A DNA stretch of 64,000 nt from Streptomyces rishiriensis (GTDB taxonomy: Bacteria; Actinomycetota; Actinomycetes; Streptomycetales; Streptomycetaceae), in the NCBI RefSeq assembly GCF_030815485.1, contig NZ_JAUSWV010000002.1, positions 5,270,001 to 5,334,000 on the forward strand, given 5' to 3'. Made by a program: the position numbers and the translations under genes. This document shows positions 26,810 through 35,753 of the stretch, piece after piece; the first letter of the stretch is position 1; the number at the start of each line of letters is the position of its first letter. The notes beneath the pieces are model-generated. The model saw only the letters and a list, made by a program, of their open reading frames with translations. It was not told where the DNA came from and did not search any database.

Positions 26810-27278
26810 GGACACGGTACGGACCGGCCCCCGTACGCACACCGGCTCCCCGCCGGGCGGTGGCAGTCCGCCGGGCGACACCCCACCGGGCTCCGGCGCG
26901 CGTGCCCGCGACCTTCGGCAGCTCATCACCTACGCGCTGGTCGGCGGCAGCGGTGTCCTCCTCGACCTGGGCGCGTTCCTGCTGTTCTACAACGTGGCCG
27001 GGCTGCACGAGCAGGTGGCCAACGTGCTCTCCACCAGCCTCGGCATCACCAACAACTTCGTCCTGAACGCCCTGTTCACGTTCGGCAAGCGGGACCGTCT
27101 GCTGCTGCGCTACCTGCGCTTCTACGCCGTCGGCCTGACCGGTATCGCCCTGACGTTCGTCCTGCTCGCGGTGTTCTCCCGGGGACTCGGCGTCGATCCG
27201 AACCTGGTGAAGGCCGGCTCGCTGCCGTTGGTGCTGGCCTTCCAGTTCGCGCTCAACAGAAAGTGGAGTTTCGCATGA
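26799..27278 (+). CDS. GtrA-family flippase
   Basis: The 159-residue protein has a Pro/Gly-rich cytoplasmic lead and four helices with the GtrA hallmarks LITYALVGGSGVLLDLGAFL and TNNFVLNALFTFG. GtrA proteins help move undecaprenyl-phosphate-linked sugars across the membrane. ATG at 26799 overlaps gtrB by 11 bases; its stop overlaps the next start (ATGA). The gtrB-gtrA pair suggests side-chain glycosylation of the polymer. Confidence 0.9.
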   Translation: MTTEDTVRTGPRTHTGSPPGGGSPPGDTPPGSGARARDLRQLITYALVGGSGVLLDLGAFLLFYNVAGLHEQVANVLSTSLGITNNFVLNALFTFGKRDRLLLRYLRFYAVGLTGIALTFVLLAVFSRGLGVDPNLVKAGSLPLVLAFQFALNRKWSFA

Positions 27279-28540
27279 ATCTCGGCGTCATCGGCGCGGG
27301 AGCGACCGGCCTCACCGCCGCGTACGACGCGGTCAAGCAGGGCCACGCGGTCACCGTCCTGGAGGCCGCCGACGAACTCGGCGGGCTCGCCGCGTCGATC
27401 CCCGTCGGGGGAGTGCCGCTGGAGCGCTACTACCACCACATCTTCCGCAGCGACCGCCAGATGATCGAGCTCATCGAGGAGCTGGACCTGGGCGGCGACC
27501 TGCGCTTCCACAGGACCACCACCGGTGTGTTCCGGGGCGGGCGGACACACCCCTTCAGCACCCCCCTGGAGATGCTGACCTCCCCGCTGTACGGCCTGCC
27601 CGCCGGTGTCCGTTTCGGACTGTCGTCGGCATGGCTGAAGGTCGTGCGCGACGGGGAGCGGTTCACCGACCGTACCGCCCTGAGCTGGCTCAACAAGTGG
27701 GCCGGGCGGCGTGCCACCGAGGCCGTCTGGGAGCCGCTGCTGCGGGGCAAGTTCGGCGAGCGCGCCGACCAGGTGTCGATGGCCTGGCTGTGGGCGCGGG
27801 TCCACTGCCGCACCTTCGAACTCGGCTATCTGGACGGCGGGTTCGAGCGGGTGTACACGAGGCTCGCCGACCGGATCGCGGAGCGCGGCGGCAAGGTCGA
27901 GTTCGGCAGACGGATGGAGACGATACGTCAGGACGGCGGCGGCCAGGTCACCGTGCGGACCGCCGACGGCGCCTCGTACGCCTTCGACCACCTGATCGTC
28001 ACCACTCCGCAGCCCGCTTTCGCCAAGGCCGCCGACGCGCCGGCCGACGACGCCGTCTGGCGCAACCAGTACCTGGGCGCGACCTGCTTCGTCCTGGAGC
28101 TGGACCGCAGCGCCATCCCGTACTACTGGCTCAACATCAACGAACCCGACTTCCCCTTCCTGGCGGTCGTCGAGCACACGCAGATGATCGACCCGGCCCG
28201 GTACGGTGGCCGTCACATCCTCTACGTGGGCAACTACGTCGAACGGGACGACTGGCGCTTCACCACCGAGCCGGTCGAGCTGCTGGAGCGCTTCCTGCCG
28301 TGGCTCCAGCGGATCAACCCGGAGTTCGACCGCTCCTGGATCCAGGACTGGCACTTCTCGCGGGCGCCCTTCGCCCAGCCCGTGGTCACACCCGAGTACA
28401 AGGCGCTGATCCCCGGCCACGAGACCCGTCTCAGCGGGGTGACGCTCGCGACGATGGCGCAGATCTACCCGCAGGACCGGGGGCAGAGCTACTCGGTCGA
28501 GCTGGGCCACAAGGCGGCCCGCATCGCGGGCGTCGCCTGA
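27275..28540 (+). CDS. FAD-dependent oxidoreductase/mutase (amine-oxidase superfamily)
   Basis: The 421-residue protein opens with the FAD motif MNLGVIGAGATGLTAAYD and EAADELGG, followed by YHHIFRSDRQM and a C-terminal end GVTLATMAQIYPQDRGQSYSVELG. It belongs to the protoporphyrinogen-oxidase/phytoene-desaturase-like group; close relatives occur next to gtrA/gtrB in polysaccharide loci. A sugar mutase role like UDP-galactopyranose mutase is possible but not shown. The ATG overlaps the gtrA stop, so it belongs to the same operon. Confidence 0.85.
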   Translation: MNLGVIGAGATGLTAAYDAVKQGHAVTVLEAADELGGLAASIPVGGVPLERYYHHIFRSDRQMIELIEELDLGGDLRFHRTTTGVFRGGRTHPFSTPLEMLTSPLYGLPAGVRFGLSSAWLKVVRDGERFTDRTALSWLNKWAGRRATEAVWEPLLRGKFGERADQVSMAWLWARVHCRTFELGYLDGGFERVYTRLADRIAERGGKVEFGRRMETIRQDGGGQVTVRTADGASYAFDHLIVTTPQPAFAKAADAPADDAVWRNQYLGATCFVLELDRSAIPYYWLNINEPDFPFLAVVEHTQMIDPARYGGRHILYVGNYVERDDWRFTTEPVELLERFLPWLQRINPEFDRSWIQDWHFSRAPFAQPVVTPEYKALIPGHETRLSGVTLATMAQIYPQDRGQSYSVELGHKAARIAGVA

Positions 28541-28562
28541 CCCGGCCCGCCTCATGGAAGAA

Positions 28563-28595
28563 GGGCTCCGGCGGAGGAGTTCACCGCCGGGGCCC
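28563..28595. terminator. Bidirectional terminator
   Basis: GGGCTCCGGCGG (28563-28574) pairs with CCGCCGGGGCCC (28584-28595) with one G-T pair, in the gap where the oxidoreductase and the membrane-enzyme gene converge. Confidence 0.65.
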
Positions 28596-28616
28596 GCCGT
28601 GCGGTCCGTACGTCTC

Positions 28617-30353
28617 TCAGCGGCGCGCGGTGCACACCACGAGCTGCCGCCCCTCCGGCTCGGGGCACTCGTACGCCCTGCGGATGTCGGCGGCGAACCG
28701 CGGGTCGATGACGCCCAGCGACAGCCAGCTGGGCTGGTAGACGGCGTAGGCGGCCGGATGCTCCTGCGTGATGCAGCGCATGTTCTCCCGGGTCGACTCG
28801 AGCGAGGGCACCTCGGTGAGCTGCTTGGGCACGTTGAAGAAGGTCGGGAAGGGGTACCGGCAGGCGGTCGGGTGGCCGATGTAGTAGGCCTGCTGACCGA
28901 AAGTCAGGTACAGGACGGGCGCGCCCTCCGGGAGTTCGGCGTCCACCTGCCCGGCCGCCGCTGCCGCCGACCGTGCCTGTGCCTTGAGTTCGGCGTTGGT
29001 CGTGACGATCTGCCCCTCGATCACCCGGACCCCGGACAGCGGCCACACGGTCGCGGCCAGGCACACGACCACCGCGAGGACCGGCAGCGCGACCGGCACC
29101 CGAAGGGCGCGCGGACGCGGTGCCCGCGCCCACAGCAGGTCCACCGCCCCGGCGAGGAGAGCCGCCGCCGAGGCGAGCCACGCGACGACGTCCGTGTCGA
29201 CGTCCGTACGGACGAGGGCGAGCAGCGGGGCCAGCGCCCCGTACAGGACGGCCAGTAGGGTGAGGCACAGCGGAGGCCGGCCGTGCGCGCCGTACCAGCG
29301 GCCGATCGCGAGGGCGGTCAGGGCCGCGGCCATCACCGGCAGGCTCTCGCCGTGGTAGGCGAACCAGTTGCCCTGGTAGACCACGACGGCCAGGCCGACG
29401 AACAGAAGCAGCACGGTGACGAGCACGGCCCGCACGCGCTGCCGGCGCGAGGGAAGCGTGGCGGCGAACAGCAGCAGCGCGCCGGGCAGCAGCGCCAGCA
29501 CCGGCGTCACCGCGATCCGGTCGCCCAGGTAGTGGGCGGTCCGCAGCAGCAGGTCCGACACGACGACCGGGTCGTTGCCCAGCGCGTGCGCGTTGAGGTG
29601 CGGCATGTCGCGCAGCCACTGGAGCTCGCGCGAACCCGACCAGGCGCTGAGCGCGAACAGCAGGCCGGTGCCGACGGCGGTCGCGGCGGCGAGCAGCACG
29701 CCCCGCGCCCGGTCCACGGCGAAGACCACGAGAAGCGCCATCGCGGCGGTGCCCGCGGTGGAGAACTTCATCAGCACGGCGAGACCGAGCGGCAGCGCGG
29801 CGAGCGCGGCGCCCTGCAGGCGGCTGCGGACGCCGAGCGCGGCGGCTGTGGCGCCGGTCGCGAAGACGATCGCGAACCACTCCGGCTGCAGGTAGTCGAT
29901 GACGGGCGCGAAGGCCAGGGTGAGGGCGGTCAGTCCCGAGACGAGCAGCGCGTCCCGCTCGGGCATACGGCGGCGCAGGGCCCGGTGCAGCAGCAGACCG
30001 GCGGCCGCGCACAGGACGACGCCGATGAGCCGCAGGAGGGCCTCGCGCACCGCGTTCGATCCGCCGGTGACGGAGTCCAGAGCGTCGAGCAACCAGCGGT
30101 AGAAGAAGGGCCGGTGGGCGAAGACCTCGGAAGGGGAGATCCCGCTCGCCCCGGTCGTCCTCAGTGCGGCGAGCACATAACGGATATCGAGAAAGACACC
30201 CGCGGTGAGAGTCGTGTAGATCAGCAGCGCGGCGGTGGTGAGGGCGGTGGTCCACCCCGCGGGAGAGGTGAGGCGCAGGCGACGCGGAGCCGGTCCGGGT
30301 GGGCTCTGCCCGCGTCGCGCGGCGGGCAGAGGCGAGGTGGATATGTCGGTCAC
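28617..30353 (-). CDS. Large polytopic membrane protein, GT-C glycosyltransferase-like
   Basis: The 578-residue product has about twelve helices and a C-terminal extracytoplasmic domain of about 130 residues with four cysteines (HPTACRYP, NMRCITQEH, AYECPEPEG, VVCTARR). The first outer loop (GVFLDIRYVLAALR, then FAHRPFFYRWLLDAL) carries an Asp as in GT-C enzymes that use polyprenyl-phosphate sugars, which would fit GtrB as donor maker. GTG at 30353 is chosen because it follows a TACGTT hexamer by seven bases and no ribosome site is seen; the frame is open further upstream. Family not firmly recognised. Confidence 0.75.
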   Translation of the reverse strand: MTDISTSPLPAARRGQSPPGPAPRRLRLTSPAGWTTALTTAALLIYTTLTAGVFLDIRYVLAALRTTGASGISPSEVFAHRPFFYRWLLDALDSVTGGSNAVREALLRLIGVVLCAAAGLLLHRALRRRMPERDALLVSGLTALTLAFAPVIDYLQPEWFAIVFATGATAAALGVRSRLQGAALAALPLGLAVLMKFSTAGTAAMALLVVFAVDRARGVLLAAATAVGTGLLFALSAWSGSRELQWLRDMPHLNAHALGNDPVVVSDLLLRTAHYLGDRIAVTPVLALLPGALLLFAATLPSRRQRVRAVLVTVLLLFVGLAVVVYQGNWFAYHGESLPVMAAALTALAIGRWYGAHGRPPLCLTLLAVLYGALAPLLALVRTDVDTDVVAWLASAAALLAGAVDLLWARAPRPRALRVPVALPVLAVVVCLAATVWPLSGVRVIEGQIVTTNAELKAQARSAAAAAGQVDAELPEGAPVLYLTFGQQAYYIGHPTACRYPFPTFFNVPKQLTEVPSLESTRENMRCITQEHPAAYAVYQPSWLSLGVIDPRFAADIRRAYECPEPEGRQLVVCTARR

Positions 30354-30558
30354 GTGCGCGAACGTAGCACCGAATTCCGTGAGAATACGGGGCGAGGAAA
30401 AGGGGAGGGGACGGCGCACCCGTTCTTCATCTGTCATTTTCCGAGCCGATCCGGATGTCACACCGAATTCACCGGGGTGTCGGCGACGGGACATACGGAA
30501 GCCGATCCTGCCTTCTTAGGATCACTTGACTTTCCGCTGAGAATCCAGGTGCGCACAC

Positions 30559-31542
30559 GTGGCCAACACACCGACCCTGTCCGTCGTCGTCCCCTGCTAC
30601 CACATCGAGTCGTATCTGCCCGAGACCGTGACCAGTCTGGTCAACAATGCGCGGGACGACTTCGAGTTCATCTTCGTCGAGGACGCGTCCACCAAGGACA
30701 GGACCTACGCAGCGCTCCTCGCCCTGACGGAGCGGCTCGGCAACAGCCGGGTGATCCGGCGCGAGCGGAACGGCGGACTGGCGACCGCGCGCAACACCGG
30801 AATCGACGTCGCGGAAGGCCGCTACCTCACCTTCCTCGACGGTGACGACTGGCTGGCGCCGGGCTATCTGGCCCGGCTGGTGGACGTCATCGAGCGGTTC
30901 GACGTCGACTTCGTACGCACCGACCACGTACAGGTCACCGGTGTCGAGCGGGCCGTTCACCGGGCGCCCGAGGGCCGCCGCCACACCCCGCTAGACCCGC
31001 GCACCTCGATCCTCCCCGTCGACGACACCACGATGGTCGACTACCCGTACGCCTGGGCCGGCGTCTACCACCGCCGTCTCCTCGACCGGGGCATGCTCCG
31101 CTTCCACGACGGGCTGCGCACCGCCGAGGACCGGCCGTGGATCTGGGACCTGCACCGCAGGGCGGAGTCGTACGTGGTCGCCGGCCTGCACGGGGTCTTC
31201 TACCGCCGGGGCGTCGCCAGTTCGCTCACCCAGATCGGCGACGTGCGCCAACTGGACTTCTTCCGCTCCTTCGACCTCGTCCTCGCCGAGCTCGCCGACG
31301 ATCCCGAGGCGGACCGGCTGCGCGGGAAGGCGCTGCGCGACTTCTGCGTCGTCATCGCGCACCAGCTGATCGACCGCCGCCGGTTCGAGCGCGGTGTGGC
31401 CGCGAAGCTGAGGCGACTGGCCGCCGAGGCGCTGGGCGCGATGAGCGAGGAGGAACTGGGCGAGGCGGTGGTGGGAATGGGCGAGGAACGTGTACAGGTG
31501 CTGCGCCGGGTGCGCGGCGGTATGAAGGGTGTGGCGGCGTGA
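30559..31542 (+). CDS. GT2 glycosyltransferase, copy A
   Basis: The 327-residue soluble enzyme has the GT-A motifs SVVVPCYHIESYL, FIFVEDAST and FLDGDDWLAPG (metal-binding DxD), the typical RNGGLATARNTGID segment, and the catalytic region TAEDRPWIWDLHR. A C-terminal helical extension follows (GVASSLTQIGDVRQLDF). A near-copy lies at 35753-36733 on the other strand. Its stop overlaps the start of the polysialyltransferase-like gene (GTGA), so both are made together. It probably adds hexoses to the wall polymer. Confidence 0.9.
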   Translation: MANTPTLSVVVPCYHIESYLPETVTSLVNNARDDFEFIFVEDASTKDRTYAALLALTERLGNSRVIRRERNGGLATARNTGIDVAEGRYLTFLDGDDWLAPGYLARLVDVIERFDVDFVRTDHVQVTGVERAVHRAPEGRRHTPLDPRTSILPVDDTTMVDYPYAWAGVYHRRLLDRGMLRFHDGLRTAEDRPWIWDLHRRAESYVVAGLHGVFYRRGVASSLTQIGDVRQLDFFRSFDLVLAELADDPEADRLRGKALRDFCVVIAHQLIDRRRFERGVAAKLRRLAAEALGAMSEEELGEAVVGMGEERVQVLRRVRGGMKGVAA

Positions 31543-32894
31543 TCCAGATGTTCTGCTCGGCCACCCAGTACGCGGCCGCGACCGTCACCGCGGCGATCCG
31601 CGCCGGTCGGTTCGGCCCGCGCGAGGGCGTCCGCCGCATCCTCGTCGTCAGCAACACCGCGGCCGTGCCGGAGGTCGGCACCCCGCTGGACCGCATGGCC
31701 GGCTTCGAGAAGCTGCGCCCCGAGTTCGACCAGGTGTACTCCTGGAACGAGTTCATCGCCCCGCACCACCCGGCCGGCTGGTCGCCGCGCGCCCAGGACG
31801 CCCGGCTCTGGGAGAAGGCCGTACGCCTCGCCTGGGACCTGGGCGACGAACTCGTCGAGATCGCCTGCGAGTCCATCCAGGCGAACCCCTCGCGCGCGAT
31901 CGCCGACATCTTCGCGGACAGCCCGATCCACGTCTACGCGGACGGCCTGATGAGCTACGGACCGACCCGCAACCGCATCCCGCACGGCATGAGCAGCCGC
32001 ATCACCCGCGTGCTCCACCTCGACCTGGTCCCCGGCCTGCGGCCGATGCTCCTGTCCGAGTACGGCGTCCGGCCCGAGGCCGTGCCCCGGGAGGCGATGG
32101 TCGACGTCCTCGCGCAGATCGGCGAGTCCGGCGCGGGCCTTCTTGCCGAGCGGCTCCCGGCCGAGCACCCGGCCACCGCCGTACTCCTCGGTCAGTACCT
32201 CTCCGCGATCGACCTGATCACCCAGGACGAGGAGGAGGGGCTGCACGTCCGCATGCTGCGTGCCGCCGCCCGCGCGGGTCACCAGGACGTGCTGTTCAAG
32301 CCGCACCCGAGCGCGCCCGCCGTGTACAGCGAGTCCCTGGAGGCGGCCGCCGGGGAACTCGGCGTGCGGCTCACCGTGCTGAACGAACCGATCCTCGCCG
32401 AGACGGTCTTCGCCTTCCTGAAGCCGAAGCTCGTCATCGGCTGCTTCTCCACGGCCCTGATGACCGCCGCCGCCTTCTACGGCATTCCCGTCGCCCGGGT
32501 CGGCACGGAACTGCTCCTGGACCGCATCACGCCGTACGAGAACAGCAACCGCGTCCCGCTCACCATCATCGACGTGGCGCTGCCCGACGCGGAGCACGCG
32601 GCGATCGGCTCCCCGCTCGGACTCGAGGGGGCTGCCGAGAAGCTGACGCCGCTGATCCGGGCCGTGGGCTACTGCATGCAGTCCCGCAAGTACCACAGCC
32701 TGCGCGAGGAGACGGTCACCTGGCTCGCCGCGAACATCGCGGAACCGTCCCCGTACCGCCGCTACTTCAAGCGCCGCCGTCTCACGAGCCTCCGCCTCCC
32801 CGGCGGCAACCCGCTCCGCGCCGAGGCGCTGCGCCGCCACCCGACGGTCCGCCTGGCCGTACGCCGGATCCGGTCGACGACGCGTCAGCGGTGA
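31539..32894 (+). CDS. Polysialyltransferase-like (POLYST) glycosyltransferase, copy A
   Basis: The 451-residue GT-B-like protein begins MIQMFCSATQYAAATVTAAI. It shows the three motifs of bacterial sialyltransferases: an acidic-Gly motif (HVYADGLMSYG), the His-Pro motif (LFKPHPSAP) and the Ser/Thr motif (GCFSTALMTAA). The family is described as alpha-2,8-polysialyltransferase-like. Next to NeuA- and NeuB-type genes, the donor is probably a CMP-nonulosonate. Start at GTG 31539 overlaps the GT2 gene; ATG at 31548 is possible. The length equals that of copy B. Confidence 0.82.
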   Translation: MIQMFCSATQYAAATVTAAIRAGRFGPREGVRRILVVSNTAAVPEVGTPLDRMAGFEKLRPEFDQVYSWNEFIAPHHPAGWSPRAQDARLWEKAVRLAWDLGDELVEIACESIQANPSRAIADIFADSPIHVYADGLMSYGPTRNRIPHGMSSRITRVLHLDLVPGLRPMLLSEYGVRPEAVPREAMVDVLAQIGESGAGLLAERLPAEHPATAVLLGQYLSAIDLITQDEEEGLHVRMLRAAARAGHQDVLFKPHPSAPAVYSESLEAAAGELGVRLTVLNEPILAETVFAFLKPKLVIGCFSTALMTAAAFYGIPVARVGTELLLDRITPYENSNRVPLTIIDVALPDAEHAAIGSPLGLEGAAEKLTPLIRAVGYCMQSRKYHSLREETVTWLAANIAEPSPYRRYFKRRRLTSLRLPGGNPLRAEALRRHPTVRLAVRRIRSTTRQR

Positions 32895-32956
32895 GTGGCT
32901 GAGCCGGTGAGCGGGACGCGCAGCGCCCCGCTCAGGGGCGCGGAGAACCGCGCGAA

Positions 32957-33013
32957 CGGCCACGACGGTGCCGCGGACGGCCGACGCCGTGTCGCGCGGC
33001 GCCGTCGTGGCCG
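32957..33013. terminator. Long bidirectional hairpin terminator
   Basis: CGGCCACGACGGTGCCGCG (32957-32975) pairs with CGCGGCGCCGTCGTGGCCG (32995-33013) with one G-T pair, and the loop folds further (GACGGC with GCCGTGTC). It separates the convergent polysialyltransferase-like and acyltransferase genes. Confidence 0.8.
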
Positions 33014-33014
33014 C

Positions 33015-34163
33015 TCAGGCCCGCCGCGCGGCGAGCGCACGCTTCAGCCGCGGCCCGATCGGCTTCTCCACGAGGCGGTGGAGCAGCCAGGCGATCCCGA
33101 GCATGGACAGCACCGTCGTGCCGAACGTCAGCCACGCGTTCAGGCCGAAGCCGCGGTACAGCACCCGGATGAAGAACCAGCCCAGGTGCTCGTGGATCAG
33201 GTAGAAGGGGTACGTCAGCGCCCCGGCCACCGTGAGCCAGCGCCAGTTCGCCCGGCCCGTCCAGCCCAGGGCCACCGCGGCGACGGCGACGAAGGCGACC
33301 AGGACGATCAGCTGGATGACGTACGGGCTGCGGTGGAACTGGCCCTGCGGCCCGGGGTGCCACAGGGCCGTGACCGAGTAGCGCTGGCCGAGCAGGAAAC
33401 TGAAGCCGACGATGCCCCACAGCAGCAGGTCGTTGCCGAAGCGGTGGATCAGGTAGAAGGCCAGACCGCCGATGAAGTACGGGGCGTGGTCCCGCATCAC
33501 CAGCTCGTCGGTCAGCGGGTCGTCGGCGACCCGGGCGAGGACGCCGGCCAGCGTCCACAGACAGCAGAACACCACCACCCTGCGGTAGGTGACGCCCCGC
33601 CAGACCACGAACAGCGCGAACAGGGCGTAGAAGCGCACCTCCACCCAGAGCGTCCAGTCCACTCCCAGCACCCTGGGCACGCCCATCGGCTGCTGGAGCA
33701 TGGTGAGGTTGGTGAGGATCTCGTCCGGACGCAGCGGTGAGGTCACCACCGGCAGGATCAGACCGGCGGCGGTGACCAGGACGATCGCCGCCCAGTACGC
33801 CGGATAAAGACGCGCGACCCGGGAGCGGAAGAAGTCCCCCGTGCTCCGGCCCCAACTGCTCATACAGATCACGAACCCGCTGATCAGGAAGAAGAACTGC
33901 ACCCCCAGGCTGCCGTAGGTGGCGAACTGCGACAGCGTCGGGAACTTCTCGCCGGGTGACTGGTGCCAGGACTGCGCGACCTCGCCGTTCTTGCCGGCGT
34001 AGTGGTAGAAGCAGACCATCAGGGCCGCCAGCAGCCGCAGCCCGTCCAGGGCACGCAGCCGGCTCTCCGCGCGGGGCCGGACCGGGGCCCGGTCGGGGAT
34101 GAGCAGGTCCGGCCGGAGTGCTGGGGTCGGGGCCGGTGCCGCCGCCTGGTCAGCCGCGCTCAT
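33015..34163 (-). CDS. Acyltransferase 3 (OafA/YrhL-type) membrane protein
   Basis: The 382-residue protein has about ten helices and the AT3 signature RALDGLRLLAALMVCFYHYAG (catalytic His) plus SLGVQFFFLISGFVI and RLYPAYWAAI. Such proteins O-acetylate or O-acylate surface sugars using cytoplasmic acyl-CoA. ATG at 34163 has GGAAGG seven bases upstream and is preferred over ATG 34187. Its place between the two inverted GT2/POLYST modules suggests it modifies the same polymer. The 234-base gap to the next gene shows nothing else. Confidence 0.9.
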   Translation of the reverse strand: MSAADQAAAPAPTPALRPDLLIPDRAPVRPRAESRLRALDGLRLLAALMVCFYHYAGKNGEVAQSWHQSPGEKFPTLSQFATYGSLGVQFFFLISGFVICMSSWGRSTGDFFRSRVARLYPAYWAAIVLVTAAGLILPVVTSPLRPDEILTNLTMLQQPMGVPRVLGVDWTLWVEVRFYALFALFVVWRGVTYRRVVVFCCLWTLAGVLARVADDPLTDELVMRDHAPYFIGGLAFYLIHRFGNDLLLWGIVGFSFLLGQRYSVTALWHPGPQGQFHRSPYVIQLIVLVAFVAVAAVALGWTGRANWRWLTVAGALTYPFYLIHEHLGWFFIRVLYRGFGLNAWLTFGTTVLSMLGIAWLLHRLVEKPIGPRLKRALAARRA

Positions 34164-34397
34164 CCTGGGACCTTCCGTGGGAGTCATGAGACGTGTTCAG
34201 TCGGGTGGGACGGTCATGGCCGTTGCCTCGACGACCGGACGCTACGCACCTCCGACAAGTCGGGGATGAGTGACGGCTGACTCACCGGCGGCATGAGGAT
34301 GACGATCGGATGAACAGCCTTCCGGCATGCCGGTTTCCGGTCGTCGAGCGACCGCCGCGCAGGGGCTGCGACCGCCGCGCCGGAGCAGTGACCGCCG

Positions 34398-35753
34398 CTA
34401 CCGCTTGCCGCCCGCCCGCTTCAGGGCCCGTGCCCGGCGCGCCAGGCGGCGGACGGTCGCGTTGCGGGGGATGAAGGCGAGCCGGTCCGGGACGGCGCCG
34501 GGGAGGGCCAGCGCCGCCAGCCGCCGGCGTGTGAAGTAGCGCCAGGTGTGCGGGTCGAGATGCGTGGAGAGATAGCGCTCCGCCTCCTCCAGCAGCCCCG
34601 GGTAGATCTTGGGCTGCATGGCGAAGCCGACGGCCTTGAGGAGCGCGGCCAGTTCGTCCACCCGCTCCGCCGACGGCATGGCCCAGGTCTCCACCGCCGA
34701 CCGGTCCGCGAGGTCCGGCAGCAGCACGTCGACGATGGTGAGCGGCACCCGGTTGCCGTTCTGGTACGGCGCGAGCCCGGCCAGCACGGTGTCGGTGCCG
34801 GCCCGGGCGACCGGGAGGCCGTAGAGACCGGCGGCGGTGAGCAGCGCGGTGGAGGAACAGCCGACGACGAGGGCCGGCCGCAGCCGCTGGTAGGCCACCT
34901 CCGCGAGGAGGGGCGGGTCGAGCAGGGTGAGTTCGGCGCCCTGTTCCTTCGCCTCGTCCTCCAGCAGCCGCGTCCAGCGGGCGGGTGCCGTGGGGTGGGG
35001 CTTGAAGACGAGCCTGCGGTGCCCGAGCGCCACGGCGCCGCGCACCATGCCCAGGTGCAGTTCCTCCTCCTCGGCGTCGCCGAGGAGGCCCAGCGCCGAC
35101 AGGTACTGCCCCAGCAGCAGCGCCGGCCGCTCCAAGGGTGCGGCGGGCAGGTCGTCCTCGTCCTCGGCCAGTTCCCGCAGCACCTCGAGGAACGCCTCGG
35201 ACGGGACCAGGACCGGGGGCACGCCGAACTCGGTGAGCAGGAGAGGGGTGAGACCCGGCACCAGATCCAGGTGCAGCAGCCGGCCGACCCGGGTGCCGAC
35301 CAGCGGGTCGATCTTGTCGCGCGTGGGGCCGTAGCTCATCAGACCGTCGGCGTAGACGTCGACGGGCGCGCCGGTGAACAACTGGCACAGCGCCAGCGCC
35401 GGGTTCGCCTGGATGGACTCCACGGCCAGGTGGACCTCGTCGTCGCCGAGGTCCCACAGCAGCCGTACGTACCGCTCCCACATCGGGATGTCGTCCCCGC
35501 GGGGGCCCCAGCCGCCGGGGTGGAAGGGCGCGATGGTCTCGTTCCAGGACAGCACCTCGTCGAAGCGCTCCCGGATGCGGGTGAAGCCCGGCATGGCGTC
35601 GACGGGCGGCGTGATCTCGGGATTGACCGCGTTGTTGGTGACGAGCAGCAGCCGGCGGTCGGTCGGTTCGAAGAGCCCGGAGTCGAGGGCCGCGGCCAGG
35701 GTCGCGGCGCCGTACGGGGTCGAGACGCAGAAGACACGGGTGGTGCGAGGCAT
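34398..35753 (-). CDS. Polysialyltransferase-like (POLYST) glycosyltransferase, copy B
   Basis: The 451-residue paralogue of the enzyme at 31539 begins PRTTRVFCVSTPYGAATLAAAL and has the same motif set: DVYADGLMSYGPTRDKI, VFKPHPTAP and VVGCSSTALLTAAGLYGLPVA. The shared identity runs over the full length, with a basic C terminus (RRLARRARALKRAGGKR). Its ATG overlaps the stop of GT2 copy B (TGATG). It probably has a related but not identical acceptor or linkage. Confidence 0.82.
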   Translation of the reverse strand: MPRTTRVFCVSTPYGAATLAAALDSGLFEPTDRRLLLVTNNAVNPEITPPVDAMPGFTRIRERFDEVLSWNETIAPFHPGGWGPRGDDIPMWERYVRLLWDLGDDEVHLAVESIQANPALALCQLFTGAPVDVYADGLMSYGPTRDKIDPLVGTRVGRLLHLDLVPGLTPLLLTEFGVPPVLVPSEAFLEVLRELAEDEDDLPAAPLERPALLLGQYLSALGLLGDAEEEELHLGMVRGAVALGHRRLVFKPHPTAPARWTRLLEDEAKEQGAELTLLDPPLLAEVAYQRLRPALVVGCSSTALLTAAGLYGLPVARAGTDTVLAGLAPYQNGNRVPLTIVDVLLPDLADRSAVETWAMPSAERVDELAALLKAVGFAMQPKIYPGLLEEAERYLSTHLDPHTWRYFTRRRLAALALPGAVPDRLAFIPRNATVRRLARRARALKRAGGKR